DNA from: Acorus gramineus
Taxonomy: Eukaryota > Streptophyta > Magnoliopsida > Acorales > Acoraceae
NCBI GenBank assembly: GCA_030737835.1
Contig: JAUJYN010000026.1
Span: 966,131 to 1,030,130 of the forward strand
Length of the DNA stretch: 64,000 nucleotides
Direction of reading: 5' to 3'
The notes beneath the pieces were generated by a model. The model was given only the letters and a program-made list of their open reading frames with translations. It was not told the origin of the DNA and searched no databases. The first letter of the stretch is position 1; every line of letters starts with the position of its first letter. A program made the position numbers and the translations under genes. Below, in pieces: positions 21,001 to 35,400 of the stretch.

Positions 21001-23894
21001 AGGACCTACACTAATAGCATGAACAATAACTACCGATGCATATCAATTTCTGGAGGGTGTGAATCATACACCTATACCGTAAGCATGCAATTCATGACTA
21101 ATCGCGTGCACGTACGCTCATCTCCCCTGGTTCATATGGGTATAATTCTTCCATGTGCAACAATAACAATTATATAACTATGTGTCAAGTTTTACAATAC
21201 TAGTGAATTGGTCAAACCACTCACAGATACTTGGATTGTTGCGCGTCCGGTCTACGAGATCTGCAAGACACAACCAATGATGCTCAATTAAATATAAAGC
21301 ATCCTGACACATATACAAGCCAACTTCATGAAGACAACAACTCCTGATATTGCCCACACCATGCATAATAACTCTTTGACACATAATCATGCAAAATTGG
21401 TATATCTACTGCATCCAACCCTAAACTTTGGTCTCCACGGCACCAAATACACATCCAAAAATTCTGACATAAATCACACACATTCTATGACATGTTGGGA
21501 TCATAATCTGTGAAGACATCATAACCTGATTTTGTCACGCCCCAGGGCGGCCGTCCCCGAGACGTGGCAATGGTATATATGATATCAGCAGTCTATACAG
21601 GAGGTCAATAATATACTCTAAACAATATCAAATAATGACAACACAGACAACAAAGAGGTTGACATAATATATACACAAATAGTGGAAGCTAAAAGACTGA
21701 GTCTGTAATTCAAAAGACATATTACAGACCCGATACATAATCAACTGTCCTGTGAGAGCCAATATATACAACGACATCCAAATGTAATACAAACGTGTGC
21801 TCAAGCACATAATACAATACATACAATAAATAGGGGGGGATGCTGAATGGCCTCTCACACTCAGAGCATGACGCTGCTCCGCTACTGCTGATGTGCCTCG
21901 GGGAGCTCCTCCTTCAGATCCGACTCAGATATAACTGGAGAAAAATATATGCGAGGGGTGAGCCACACGCTTAGTGAATAGCACAACCCATGCATCACAA
22001 TTCATATTAACCTTACACAATTCATAGCCTCTAAGTGGCAATAACTACACAAATCCAGTGGGTCGCTCATCGCCAACCCACTACACCCTCACCCTCAAAC
22101 TGGTGACATGGTCTTTTGGGACTGACTAGGCTGTTAATCACCCTTGGTCCACCGGTAGTCCCTCCTCCACTCCGTAGCTCGCCTGGTCTACTCCCACGAT
22201 TCAGCACAGTCCGAAACCAAATCAGGAGGTACCTACTGATGGGAGCCTTCTGTTAGGTAGGCCTGTCTAACGCTGAGGAGTCCCTACGGATCCAACGAAG
22301 GGAAGAGAAACAGCCTACCCACACGGATACGATCCACTTGGATCCGCCGACACCGATTGCAACTCTACTAATGTCATGAATTCTTCAGAATTCCTCCAGG
22401 GCGCATAACTAAGATGCGGGGAGACACATATTATAACAACGAGGTTATAATATTCTCTAAGGCATGCTACTAATCATAAGCTCGCATTTGATTTAAATAA
22501 ATTAAACTAAATGGGAAGCATGCGTAGGTCGAGGCTTTCCTAGCATGAAAACATGGTATCAGGATGCTTGGGCCTTTACCCATATCATAAGGTTGCATAT
22601 CCCTAACACGCAAGGCCTAGGGTGGCATGGATACTACAAAATAATCAAGCATGCATAGTTTACAATTAATACTATCTAATATGCAATTATGGTGCCCCAG
22701 GGGAGGGCAATGCACGCCTACATGCATCGAACGCCTCCCAACTGGGTTGGATTGTCCCACTCACCAATACCCGGGTCGTCGCGTGATCGCCCGTCGAGAT
22801 CTGCAAGACATGGGAATCAAAATGGTGAGTAAAATACACAAATACACAAGAAATACGCTAGAAATACCCAACACTCGGACAAACATGCATACGGGCCCGT
22901 ACGCACGCGAGTCCGAGTGCCCCGACACACTCCCGCACCCACGGCAGCCATGCGCACGGCCACCCGCACGCGTACACACGGGTGCGCACGCACGCACGCA
23001 GCCCCGCGCCCCCGGCGCACTGCCGCGCCTCCGCCCGCACGCCCAGACACGCCGCACGCTCGCCCATACGCTCGCGCGGGCCCGCGCGCACCGCGCGTCC
23101 AGCCCCGGGTGCACCCGCGCGCACTGCGCCCCTGCGCAGCACCCCGCGCGCACACCCGCACGCACTGCGCCCCAGCGCAGTACCCCCCGCGCCCACTCTG
23201 CTCCCCCGCGTAGCACCCGCTCGCACGCCCGCGCGTGCAGCCCGCGTGTACGCTCGCACGTCCACCAACGCGCCCGACTGCGGGCCTGCGCCTGCCTGCG
23301 CTTACCTGCGCGCGCAGGCTCGCGCGCACGTGCGCGGATGGCCCCGCACGCGCGCCCGAGCCACTCCCACACCCCCCCCAGACCCCCCCCCCCAACCCCT
23401 AACCACCATGCATGCCATGCATACCCATATGCAACCCTAAACAAGCATCTACACAAGAAAAAGGAAGGAAGAAAGCTTACCCAAAGGAGGAAAGACAAAG
23501 GGGTGAAAACGGGTGCCCTTCGCGCACCGATTTGCCACCACCAAGACCACCACCACCAAGCCCTCTTCTCAGCCAAGGAGGGGCTGAAAACAGAGGAGAA
23601 AAGGAGGTAAGAGAGGAGGTTTCACAAGGGGGAAATCGAAAATGAAACCATGGAAGGATAGATCGGGTCCTTACCAAGCTTTTCTCCTTCTATGGCTTTT
23701 CTTTTTAACCACCCTAACTAGATCATAAAGGGGAAATAAAGAGAGGGATGTGAGAGCTTTTGAGAGAGCTTGAGAGAGAAGAAGATAAATAGGGACACTA
23801 TTGGGGGGCGTGGACCTCATTTAAGCACACACACACACAACACACACTCACTTACACTCACTTACACTTAGGTTTAATTAGGTTTAGCTAGGTT

Positions 23895-24010
23895 TAAGTG
23901 CACTTTGACCCTAGTCAACCCAACCACACTAGAAAACAAAAGATTTTGACTGAGTCAAGGGTCAACATTGACCAAGTCAAGTCTCCCAATGACTTTTCGC
24001 TTAGTCAAAA
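23895..24010 (-). promoter_or_regulatory. W-box cluster in the D LTR
   Basis: Several TTGAC(C/T) cores (both strands) lie in U3, fewer than in element A because one block is shortened. It is the same region that carries the cluster in A, H and I. Confidence 0.5.
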
Positions 24011-24225
24011 CCCGGATACGATTCGGAACTGTGAAATTCTGAAACGTTACCGGAATTCGATGAAATTTTTGTGAGTGGCTTGAAATGGCACCAGGACACA
24101 TAATATGCAGTTAGATTTTTAATAGGAGACCTTAGGCTCAGGATGATAGCTAAAAGTCCAAAATTTTAGCGGTTCTGATCGAAAAAAGAAAAAGTTGAAA
24201 AACTGCCAGAATGTTTCAATGGTGA

Positions 24226-27200
24226 TGTCACGCCCCAGGCGTCCCCGAGACGTGGTAATAATAAATAAGATATCAGCTATCAATACCTGAGGTCAATAAG
24301 GACATCAACAACAATACACAAGGCGTCAAAGCAAGATAAAGATAACTGATTGAAAAGCGGAAGCATAATATATAACAATGTCTGTAAATCAAAAACATTA
24401 TTACAGACCCGAATACACAATCAATGTCCTGTGGAAGCCAAGTCTAGACCAAAGAAAATACAACCTGTGCCACACGCACGATTTACAAAGCATAAAAAGA
24501 CTCTAGGAATGTTGATAGCCTCGCACTCGCCACCCGCTGGAAGAACGCTCCACGCCAATAAGTCCACGCCACAGGAAAGCTCCAGCTCCACGCCCAACAC
24601 TGCCCCTGAAAAGAAACAGTATGCGAGGGGTGAGCTACAAGCTCAGTGAGTGGCTGGAAACCAATCACCATCTACAGATCAATACATAATCAGTTCCCTT
24701 CTTCAAGGAAAAACATGGGTAGAAACCCAAGGATCACTGGGTCACGCGGCGGCGCGACCAACCTCACCCCCACCCTCACTCCCGGCGGGAGTCTTTTGGG
24801 ACTTATGGGGAGAGACCATACCGTCGGTCGAAGAGACCCGGATTTACTGGTCTAGGGACCATGCCATCGGTCGAGGAGACCTGGATTTACTGGTCCACTC
24901 AACACTACTGGATCATCTACATCTAGATAATCGCCCATCGATGTCATTCAACATCGATCACGAGACTGGACCCAACATCTATGGGAACGGTAGAACATCG
25001 TGTCACGAGGCGATGCGTCTTCGCCTCATCCACACCCTCACTCCTGAAAGGAGACATTTTGGGACTTTGGGAGAGACTTAGACTGCTGCTCACCCCTGGT
25101 CCACTGGTAGCCTCTCCCTGCTCCGTAGCTCGCCTGGTCTACTCCAACGATTCAGCACAGTCCGAAACCAAATCAGGAGGTGCCTACTGATGGGAGCCTT
25201 TCTGTCAGGACGGCCTGTCTAACGCCGGGGATGTCACTACATCGAATCCAAATGAAGGGGGAGAACGATCCCATGTTCACAAAGCGAAACCCAATGGAAA
25301 GCAACCACTCCCGATACTCGCTCATCGAGATATCACACACATGCATAACAGCAACCAACACACTCATATTAACCTCAAAGTAGTCATAGTCCCTAAACGG
25401 GAGTAACTACACAAACTAGTGGGTCGTAACATCGCCGACCCACCACACCCTCACCCTCACCCTCAAGGGGGGTGACATGGGCTTTTGGGACTGACTAGGC
25501 TGTTAATCACCCTTGGTCCACCGATAGCCTCTCCTCCACACCGTAGCTCGCCTGGTCTACTCGCACGGTTCAGAACAGTCCGAAACCAAATCAGGAGGTG
25601 CCTACTGATGGGAGCCCTCTGTCAGGACGGCCTGTCTAACGCTGAGGAGTCCCTACACGGATCCAACGAAGGAAAGAGAAACAGCCTACCCACACGGATA
25701 CGATCCACTTGGATCCGCCGACACCGATCTCAACTCTACAAATGACATGAATTCTTTAGAATTCCTCCAGGGCGCATAACTAAGATGCGGGGAAACATAT
25801 ATTATAACAACTGGGTTATAATATTCTCTAAGGCATGCTTGCAACTAAATGCTCACATAATCCCCTAAGATGCGGGGAGACATATATCATAACCACAAGG
25901 TTACAATATTCACTAAGGCATGCTCACATTTGATTTAATTAGATTAAACTAGATGGGAACATGCATAGCTCGGGGCTTGGTATCAAAGCATGCATAGGCC
26001 GCTATACATGATATAAGGGTGCATATCCCTAGCATACAAAGTCTAAGGTGGCATGGATACATCATAGCAAAACATGCATAGATCAAGGCTCTTAAGTACA
26101 GGACATGGTGTCCAGGCATGTACGGGCCTCTATACATGATGCGTGGATGTATATCCCTAGCATGCAAGGTCTAAGGTGGCATGGATACATCATAATAATC
26201 AGGCATGCACAGGTGGCTACATAATTTAGCTAGGGGCCCCCATCGATGCACGACGCGCGTCTATGCGGGTCGAGCGCATCCCTAGAGAGGGGGGGGATTG
26301 GAATCGAACCACTCACCTTACGACCCGGGACCTCGCGCATCCCATCCGACGAGATCTGCAAGGTAGGGGCATCCAACTGGTGAGAAACAACACAATTTAC
26401 ACATAGAAATCATTAGAACTACCCAATACTCGGACAAGCATGCATACGGGCTCGCACGCATGCGAGCACGCACGTACGCACGCGAGTCCGAGTGCCCCGA
26501 CACCTACCCGAACACTTGGGCAGCCACACGCATGGCCCCCCGCACGCGCACGCACGAATGCGCACGCACGCACACACCCCGGCACCCTCGGCGCACTGCC
26601 GCGCGCCTGCCCGCGAGCCCAGACGCGCTGCCGCACGCACGCGCACGCTCGTGCGCGCCCGCACGCACTGCACGCCCCTCTCGCAGCACCCCGCTCACGC
26701 CCCAGCACCATCGGCGCACTGCCGCGCGACTGCCTGCGCGCCCAGACGCGCTGCCGCACGCACGCGCAAGCTCGAGCGTGCCCGCGCGCACTACACGTCC
26801 ACCCCGCGCCCTCGGCAGCACCCCGCGCACGCCCTAGCACGCGCACGCACGCACGCGTGCGCACTGATCCCCTGCCCCGCGCCCAAGCAACATGCCTAGG
26901 CGCCCTGCCGCGCGCGCGCACTCACGCGCGCACACCCGCGAGCGCCCGCGCGCACTCGCGCGCACTACCACGCGCACCCCTGCTCGCACCCCCGCTCGCG
27001 CCTGCACCCGCACGCACCCGCGCACTCCCGCACACACCCGCGCACCCGCGCGCATGTGCCCGCGCGCGTCTGCGCGCCCGACTGCGCCTGCCAGCACCCG
27101 CCTGCGCGCGCACGCGCGCAGACTGCGGCCAGCGCGTGGCCAGCCCATCTTTACCCCATTTTAATCCTTTCCAACCCCTCACACACAACCTAACCCATCT

Positions 27201-28086
27201 ACCTAGCATGCAGGACTTCCCAACCAACCCCTTAAGCTAAGAAAACCAAGAAAAGAAGGGGAGGAGCTCAGCTTGGGAGGGGAAAGAAAGGGGGAGGTTC
27301 GGGGCCCTCGACACGCCCGCGACCACCTCAACCGCCACCACCTCAACCACCACCACCACCTCTTCGGCCTCCTCAGCCTCCTCTTCAGCCAAGAATCCAG
27401 GGGGGGGGATTCATGCAAAGAGAGCTTGAGAGAGGGAAGAACAAACACAACAACACACAAACCAACCTTCACTTCCTTCTCCACCATCTCCTTCTCTTTT
27501 AGGATTTTTAACAAACACTTGGTGGGGGAAATGAAAAGAGAAAGAGAGACCAGAAATTGGTATTCGACGTGGGATTTGGGAGGGGAGAGAGAGAGAGAGA
27601 TATTTATCACAAATATCTAAGGGGGAATGACTAAGTCGCCCCTCGACTAGAAATTCTGCGCAAGCTTCACTGGAACAGCCATAACTTCCCCGATACAGCT
27701 CCGAATTGCTCAATTCCAAGACCGATGGAAAGCTAAGAAGATTATCTACAACTTTCATGTTTATGCCATGATCAAATAATCTCTCCAGCTAATCCAAAAT
27801 TAGAGCTAAACATCGAGCAGGGCTGCTGCCAAAATTTCCATCCCCGGGGTATACTTGGAAAAATACCCATAACTTTTACTACAATAATCCAGTTGATCTA
27901 ATTCCACTTCTGTGCGAAAGCTAACTCAAAACTGGACATCTCATAATAAACTCATATTTAAACCTCTTCATCTTGGATTTTAACAAAATCAAATCCAAAT
28001 ACCAAATTAGGAATACATAACTTCAAAAAAAAATTATGTAGCCTAAATTTTCAAACAGAGCGCTCCAAAATGACACAGGCACAACA
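24226..28086 (-). repeat. Solo B-type LTR (B2) in the D LTR
   Basis: 3861 bp: TGTTGTGCCTGTGTC-type start at 28086 and GCGTGACA end at 24226 (minus strand). The flanks are GGTGA (24221-24225) and GGTTA (28087-28091), a TSD with one mismatch. Removing it restores the A-type U3 sequence. It has two 43-bp minisatellite units (about 24820-24905) and a long GC tract (about 26450-27130). Confidence 0.88.
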
Positions 28087-28122
28087 GGTTACCAGAAGCC
28101 AAAAAGTGACACATATATAACA

Positions 28123-28136
28123 TTCTTCCCCCCATA
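28123..28136 (-). other. Polypurine tract of D
   Basis: GGGGGGAAGAA-type purine run on the minus strand, adjacent to the D 3' LTR. Confidence 0.85.
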
Positions 28137-28159
28137 GGAAATTTTGCCCTCAAAATAAA

Positions 28160-29773
28160 TACAAAAACATCTAAGAAGGGAAAAGATGCGGATACGCGTC
28201 ACGCATGGCGTCCTCGAGTTCCCAAGTGGCCTCGGCACCGGAACGGTGCTGCCATCGCACCTTGACCAGCTGGACGGTCTTTGTGCGGAGCCTCTTCTCG
28301 CGGCGGTCCAGGATCTCGATCGGCTGCTCAACGAATGACAAGTCCGGCACAAAGAAGAGCGGCTCGAACGGGATGACGTGAGCAGGATCGTGGACGTAAC
28401 GCCTCAGCTGCGAGACATGGAAGACGTCATGGGCCTGCGCTAGCTATGGGGGCAGTGCTATGCGATAGGCCACCTCCCCAACTCGTTCGAGGATGAGGAA
28501 TGGCATAATGAAACACGGACTCAGCTTGCCCCGCACACCGAAACGGAAGATGCCCTTCATCGGGGACACCTTCAGGAAGACATGGTCACCCACCTCGAAA
28601 ACGAGCTCACGGCGACGATGATCGGCGTAGCAACTCGGATACGCTCGCGAATCGTCTTGACCATCTCTGAGGTCTGGTGGATGATCTCTGGTCCCTCCAA
28701 CTGGCGCTCTCCGACCTCGTCCCAACACAAGGGGGACCTGCAGCTGCGGCCATAGAGCGCCTCGTATGGAGCCATCCTGATACTCGAGTGGTAGCTGTTG
28801 TTGTAGGCGAACTCCACAACGGAAGATGCCTCTCCCAACTGCCCCCAAAATGAGAACGCATGCTCGCAGCATGTCCTCCAAGGTCTGAATCGTCCTCTCT
28901 GACTGGCCGTCCGTCTGCGGATGAAACGCTGTACTGAAGTGGAGGTTCGTACCAAGGGCGTGCTGGAGGCTACGCCAGAACCTCAAAGTAAATCGCGCGT
29001 CTCGATCAGAAATGATGCTGACGGGAGTGCCATGGAGACGAACAATCTCGGAGACAAATAACTGCGCCAGGGTGTCCAGAGAATCGGTGAGTCGGATGGG
29101 GAGGAAATGAGCGGACTTCGTCAGTCGGTCGACGATTACCCAGATGGCATCGCGACCCGAACGTGACCTCGGCAAACCCGAAACGAAGTCCATGGTGATC
29201 TGCTCCCACTTCCACTGAGGAATCTCAATGGACTGCAGCTTCCCCGCAGGACGCTGATGCTCCGACTTCACCTGCTGGCATACTAAGCACCGGGCAACGA
29301 AACGGGCAATATCCGTCTTCATCCCGCGCCACCAGTAGCCACAACGAAGGCCCCTGTACATCTTCGTGCCACCAGGATGCACTGTGTACCTCGAACGATG
29401 GGCCTCATCCAAGATCTTCTGCTTCAGCTCTGCGTCGTTAGGAATGCATACTCGACCTCTGAACCGCAGGATCCCGTCCTCGTGAATCTGGTAGTCCAGA
29501 CGCTCGCCCCGGGCGACGCCTTCAGAGAGGACTAGAAAGTGAGGATCCTGCCTCTGGGCCGTGCAGATCTCGTCGAGAAGAACGGGCTGCACCACTAGCC
29601 TAGCCAAAAATCCACCCGCAGGTGTCTCTCGAACGCTGATCCAGCAAGCGGCCTCCTCCAGAAGCCTCCAACGATGTACAGCCATGTGGGCGGCCATGCC
29701 CAAGGATTGCCTGTTGAGAGCATCCGCCACGACATTCACCTTACCAGGATGGTAAGCGATGTCACAATCATAG
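28160..29773 (-). pseudogene. pol: Element D pol fragment (RNase H end, integrase, chromodomain)
   Basis: Begins inside RNase H at the E junction ([19 protein letters not shown]). The integrase HHCC finger, the first catalytic Asp (TMDFVSG), the second ([10 protein letters not shown]) and the Glu (GQSERTIQ) are all visible. Breaks are a frameshift just after LRACVL, a deletion of about 19 nt near 28630, and a TAG at 28444-28446 where CAG is expected. Chromodomain coding follows at about 28400-28180. The fragment is non-functional. Confidence 0.9.
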
Positions 29774-32468
29774 TGTTGTGCCTGTGTCATTTGGATCGCT
29801 CTGTTTGAAAATTTGGGTACATAATTTTTTTCCTAGAAGTTATGTATTCCTGATTTGGTATTTGGATTTGATTTTGTTAAAATCCAAGATGATGAGGTTT
29901 AAATAGGAGTTTACTATGAGATGTCCAGTTTTGAGTTAGCTTTCGCACAGAAGTGGAATTAGATCAATTGGATTCTTGTAGTAAAAGTTATGGGTATTTT
30001 TCCAAGTATACCCCGGGGATGGAAATTCTGGCAGCAGCCCTGTTCTATGTTTAGCTCTAATTTCGGATTAGCTAGAGGGATTATTTGATCTTGGCATAAG
30101 CATGAAAGTTGTAGATAATCCTCTTGGCTTTCCAACGGACTTGGAATTGTGCAATTCGGAGCTGTATCGAGGAAGTTATGGCTGTTCCAGTGAAGCATGC
30201 GCAGAATTGCTAGTCAAAGGGTGACTAGGTCATTTCTCCTTAAGATATTTGTGATAAATATCTCTCTCTCTCTCTCTCCCTTCTCACTTCCACGCCAATT
30301 TCATTTTCTCTCTTTCTCTCTTTCAAACACACCCCCCATGTGTTTGTTTTAAATCCCCAATGAGAAGAGAAGGTGGAGGTGCTAGTGCAAGTGAGTCTTT
30401 GTCCATGTGTTGTTGTTGTTTGTTCCTCTCTCTCTCTCAAGCTCCCTTTCTCATGATCTTTCCCCCCCCCCCCCACTGATTGCAGCCATAGAGGGTTGAG
30501 GAGGCCAAGGAGGAGGTGGTGTTGATGGTGGCGGTTTAGGTGGTCGCGGGTGCGTCGAGGGCCCCCGAACCTCCCCCTTTCTTTCCCCCTCCAAGGTGAG
30601 TTCCTCCCCTTCTTTTCTTGGTTTTCATGGCTTAAGGGGATGTTAGGGAGGTCATGCATGCTAGGTAGATGGGTTAGGGTGTGTGTGAGGGGTTGGGAAG
30701 GGTTAAAATGAGGTTAGGATGGGCTGGGCGCGCGCGCAGGCGGGCGCTGGCAGGCACTGTCGGGCGTACAGACGCGCGTGGGCACGTGCGCGCGGGTTCG
30801 CGGGTGCGTGCGGGTGAGCGGGTGCCCGCGAGAGTGCGCGCGGGTGCTGGCGCGAGCGGGGGTGCGCGCGAGTGCGCGCGCGAGCTTGCGCGAGCGGGGG
30901 CAGTGCGCCTGCCTGGGCGCGGGGATGGGCACCAGTGCGCGCGCGCGCTTGCGTGCGTGTGCTGGGGCATGCGCAGGGTGCTGCGCTAGGGCACGGGCTG
31001 GATGTGCAGTGCGTGCGGGCGCGCGCGAGCGTGCGCGTGCGTGCGGCAGCGCGTCTAGGCGCGCGGCAGTGCGCCGAGGGTGCCGGGGTGCGTGCGTGCG
31101 TGCGCATTCGTGCGTGCGCGTGCGGGGGGCCATGCGTGTGGCTGCCCGAGGGTTCGGGTAGGTGTCGGGGCACTCGGACTCACGTGCGTACGTGCGTGCT
31201 CGCATGCGTGCGAGCCCGTATGCATGCTTGTCCGAGTATTGGGTATTTCTAATGTTTTCTATGTGTAAATTGTGTTGTTTCTCACCAGTTGGATGCCCTA
31301 CCTTGCAGATCTCGTCGGATGGGATGCGCGAGGTCCCGGGTCGTAAGGTGAGTGGTTTGATTCCAATCCCCCCCCCCCCTCTCTAGGGATGCGCTCGACC
31401 CGCATAGACGTGCGCGCATCGATGGGGCCCCCTAACTAATATGTAGATATCTTGCATGCTAGGGATATACATCCATGTATCGTGTATAGAGGCCCGTACA
31501 TGCCTGGACACCATGTCCTGTACTTAAAAGCCTTGATCTATGCATGATCAATATGATGTATCCATGCCACCTTAGACTTTGTATGCTAGGGATATGCACC
31601 CTAATGTTGAGGATAGAGGCCTATGCATCCTGATACCATGTTTTCATGCTAGGAAAGCCCTGAACCTATGCATGTTCCCATTCAGTTTAATTTATTTAAA
31701 TCAAGATGGGATTATGTGATTATATTGTTGTAAGCATGCATTAGAGAATATTATAACCTTGTGGTTATAATATATGTCTCCCCGCATCTTAGTTATGCGC
31801 CCTGGAGGAATTCTTGAGAATTCATGTCATTAGAAATGTTAGGAAGCGTTGTCGACGGATCCAAGAGGATCGCATGCGTGTGGGTAGGCAGTTTCTCTTC
31901 CCTTCATTGGATCCGTGTAGGGACTCCCCGGCGTTAGACAGGCTGTCCTGACAGAGCGCTCCCATCTGTAGGTACCTCTGATGCGTCGGACTGTGTTGAT
32001 CGTGGAAGTAGACCAGGCAAGCTACGGAGTGGATGAGAGGCTATCGGTGGACCAAGGGTGATTAACAGCCTAGTCAGTCCCAAGAGACCATGTCACCCCT
32101 TTGAGGGTGAGGGCGAGGGTGGGGTGGGTCGGCAATGTTACGACCCACTAGCTTGTGTAGTTACTCCCGTTTAGGGACTATGACTACTTTGAGGTTAATA
32201 TGTGTTGGTTGCTGTTATGCATGTGTGTGATATCTCGATGAGCGAGTATCGAGAGTGGTTGTTCTCCTTTGGGTTTCGCTTTGCGAACATGGGATCGATC
32301 TCCTCGGCGTTGGCTATACCTGTCAGAGGACTAGGCGGAGGCCACGAGGGTGGGAGAGGCTGAGTTGAGGAGATCGGGTTGTAGATACTACCCGGGAGAG
32401 GGTTAACGAATGATGTTACGGGCGTGGGAATCGTTCTCCCCTTCGTTGGATCTGTGTAGTACATCCCC

Positions 32469-35400
32469 TGTCATGCCCCAGGGCGGCCGTCCCCGGGATG
32501 CGGCAAGTGTATATAAAATATCAGAATCTACACAGGAGGTCAATAATATATCATACACAAACAACCAGAATGACACACAGACAACAAAGGGGCTGACATG
32601 ATATATACACCAAATGCGGAAGCAAAAGACTGAATCTGTAAATAAACATTCTACAGACTCGATACTCAATCATCTGTCCTGTGAGAGCCAATATACACCA
32701 GTACAACTGAATATATACAGACGCGTGCCAAGCACGAAAATAAAATACATACAGTCAAGAAGGGATGCTGATAGCCTCTGGCACTCGCGGAACGTGGCGC
32801 TACTCCGCTACTGAAGGAATCCCTCGGAAAGCTCCAACTGCTGCTCCGGCTCCAGCTCAGGCTCAGTGGCAACTGGGGAAAAAAAATGCGAGGGGTGAGC
32901 CACACGCTCAGTGAACAGCACAACCCATGCATCACAGACAATATTGACCACAATGCAATTATTTATCCAACCTCTAAGTGGCATAACAACATAATCCAGT
33001 GGTTCGTACCTCGCCGAACCACCACACCCTCACCCTCACCCATCAATGGGTGACATAGGCTATTGGGACTGATAATCATCCAATCACAAATCCAGTAGGT
33101 CGCTCATCACCAACCCACTACACCCTCACCCTCACCCTACCACGGGTGACATAGGATATTGGGACTGACTAGGCTGTTGGTCGCCCTTGGTCCACCGATA
33201 GTCTCTCCTCCACTCCGTAGGCTGCTGGCCTTCACCCATAACTTCAGCACAGTCCGTCACAAATATCGGGAGGCGCCTACTGATGGGAGCCCTCGAAAGG
33301 GACGACCTTATCACGCTGGGGCAGTCTCTACACGGATCCAACGAAGGGAAACAGAACAGCCCATCCATACGCATATGATCCACTCGGATCCGCCGACAAC
33401 ACATCTCTACAACTCAAATGTCATGAACTCTTCAGAGTTCCTCCAGGGCGCATAACCAAGATGCGGGGAACATGTACAATAAAAGCAAGGTTGTAATATC
33501 ATTGGGGGAAAGAACTCGGGAGGGCGGCGTGAGTTCCCGATATAGGATACCCCGACAACCAAACAAGGAACACGGAGTACCCTAACCTGGGTCTCACCGC
33601 TGTCCTCGCAAGGCCCCTCCCCTATAATATTCACTAGAATTGCTAAATCATACCAGTTATATAACATTACTTATTTATTGGGACTAGAAATCTTGGGAGG
33701 GCAGCATGAGGTCCCGATACAGGACATCCCGACAACCAAACAAGGAACACGGAGTACCCTAACACGGGTCTCAATGTTGACCTCGCAAGGCTCCTCCCTA
33801 TAATATTATCTAAGGCATGCGAATTAACATACACTAGCATTTAATTTAATAAATAAACTAGTAGGACGCATGCATAGGCCGAGGTTTCCTATCATGAAAA
33901 CAGGGGGCATGGTGCATGGCTCTTACACCTATCCTAAGGGTGCAAGTCCCTAATATGCAAAGACTAGGGTAGCATGCATTCTACATTTAAGTCGTGCAAG
34001 CATGGATTACATATTACTACTGGTTAATATACATCCATGGTGCCCCAGGAGAGGTCGGTATACGCCCAAATGCGTATGACCCCTCTCTACTGGGTTGGAT
34101 TGTCTCACTCACCGAAGCTCGGGTCGTCGCGCGACCGCCCGTCAGGATCTGCAAGACAGACATTTATATGGTGAGTTAAAATCCACAACTACTACCAAAG
34201 ACATCAAAATTCACAAAACGCACAACAAACACCCAACACTCGGGCAAACGTGAATACGACCCGCACGCACGCTAGCCCGAGCACCCCGGCAACCACCCAC
34301 ACGGCCGGCAACCACCCGCACGGCCACCCGACCGCCCGGGTGCACCGCCGCGCCTCAGCCAACGCACCCCGCGCATCGCCGGGCCCCCGCCCGTCGCCTG
34401 GACGCGCCGCCGAACCTCCCGGGTGCACCGCGCGCCCCCCCTGCGCCCCAGCGCTGCCGCCCGCGCACACCCCGCACGCCTCGCGCTGGCCCGCGAGCAC
34501 CCCGCACGCCCCCGCGCGCAGCGCCTGGCCCCGCGCACACCCCGCGCGCACCACCGCTGCCTCGCCGCGCCCCGTGCGCACCACAACCACCTCGCCGCGC
34601 CCTGCGCGCACCCCGCGCGCACCCTGCACGACCCCTCCTGCACGCACTGCCCTCGGCCATCACCCCCAGCACCCGGTACCCGCGGCCCAGCGCCTGGTGC
34701 TCAGCGCCCAGCACCCGGGACCCTCACCCAGCGCCGACGCGCATGGCCGCGCAGCACACGCCCAGCGCGCCTGGCAGCATGCGCCCAGCGCGCCTGCAAG
34801 CCTGCGCGTGTCGTCGAGTGGCCAGAGCCCTGTTCGCCTACCCACCCGAGCAATGTCCGCCTGGCGCCCGAGCACCACCTACCCAGCACGCCTGCGCGCC
34901 CAGCCAGCCTGCCTGCCCCGAGCGCACGCCGCGCGCACAACCGCCTGCGGTGCCCAGCGCCCAACGCCCCATCGCCCAGCGCTCAGCACCCCTGCTCGCC
35001 CAGCACGCCCATCACGCCTGCAGCACCACCCACGCGCACGCCGCGCGCACGCCTGCGCGCACGCTCATGCGCGCCCGGCACCTGGTGCCCCAGCCTGCTG
35101 CGCCCTCTGCCTACTCTCCCGGAACAGCAGCCCAGCCTACCCGGACAGCCCAACTCCCTACCTGAGCTCCTCTACCACCAACACCGACCACCCCAAGGCC
35201 TCCGACCACCTCCATAGCCCTCCGACGGCCACCCACCGCCGCCGACCTCCTCCCAACCACAAATCTACCCTCCTAACATACATCTAAGCATGAAAAAGAG
35301 AGAAAAGAGGCATACCGAGGGAAGAAGGGAAGTCCGGTTGCTCTCCGCGCACCGAAACCTCTCCGCGCACCGAAAAAGGCTTCCACCGCCCGGATCTATC

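Larger units (their letters stand above)
21533..28122 (-). repeat. 3' LTR of D, interrupted by B2
   Basis: An A-type LTR: TGTCACGCCCC at 21533 and ATATATAACA at 28122. Its own sequence is 21533-24225 plus about 31 bp after B2, about 2.72 kb. The exon-2 acceptor (CTTGCAG) is intact here, unlike in element A. Exon 3 reads VISESDLKEELPEAHQQ then stop. Confidence 0.88.
21533..29773 (-). mobile_element. Element D: A-type chromovirus, 3' part only
   Basis: It has a 3' LTR (21533-28122, interrupted by B2), PPT (28123-28136) and the C-terminal half of pol (28160-29773). E interrupts D in RNase H at 29773. The rest of pol, gag and the 5' LTR are absent from the window: beyond E's broken internal domain the sequence returns to LTR C. 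The missing part was probably deleted with the end of E. Confidence 0.85.

Noticed and set aside
22651-23610. 319-codon plus-strand open frame and its minus-strand partners
   Set aside because: GC tract of the D LTR plus leader sequence; low complexity, and homologous LTRs do not preserve the frame.
34250-35287. 345-codon open frame rich in Pro/Ala/His
   Set aside because: GC tract of LTR F; no domain, overlapped by open frames on the opposite strand.
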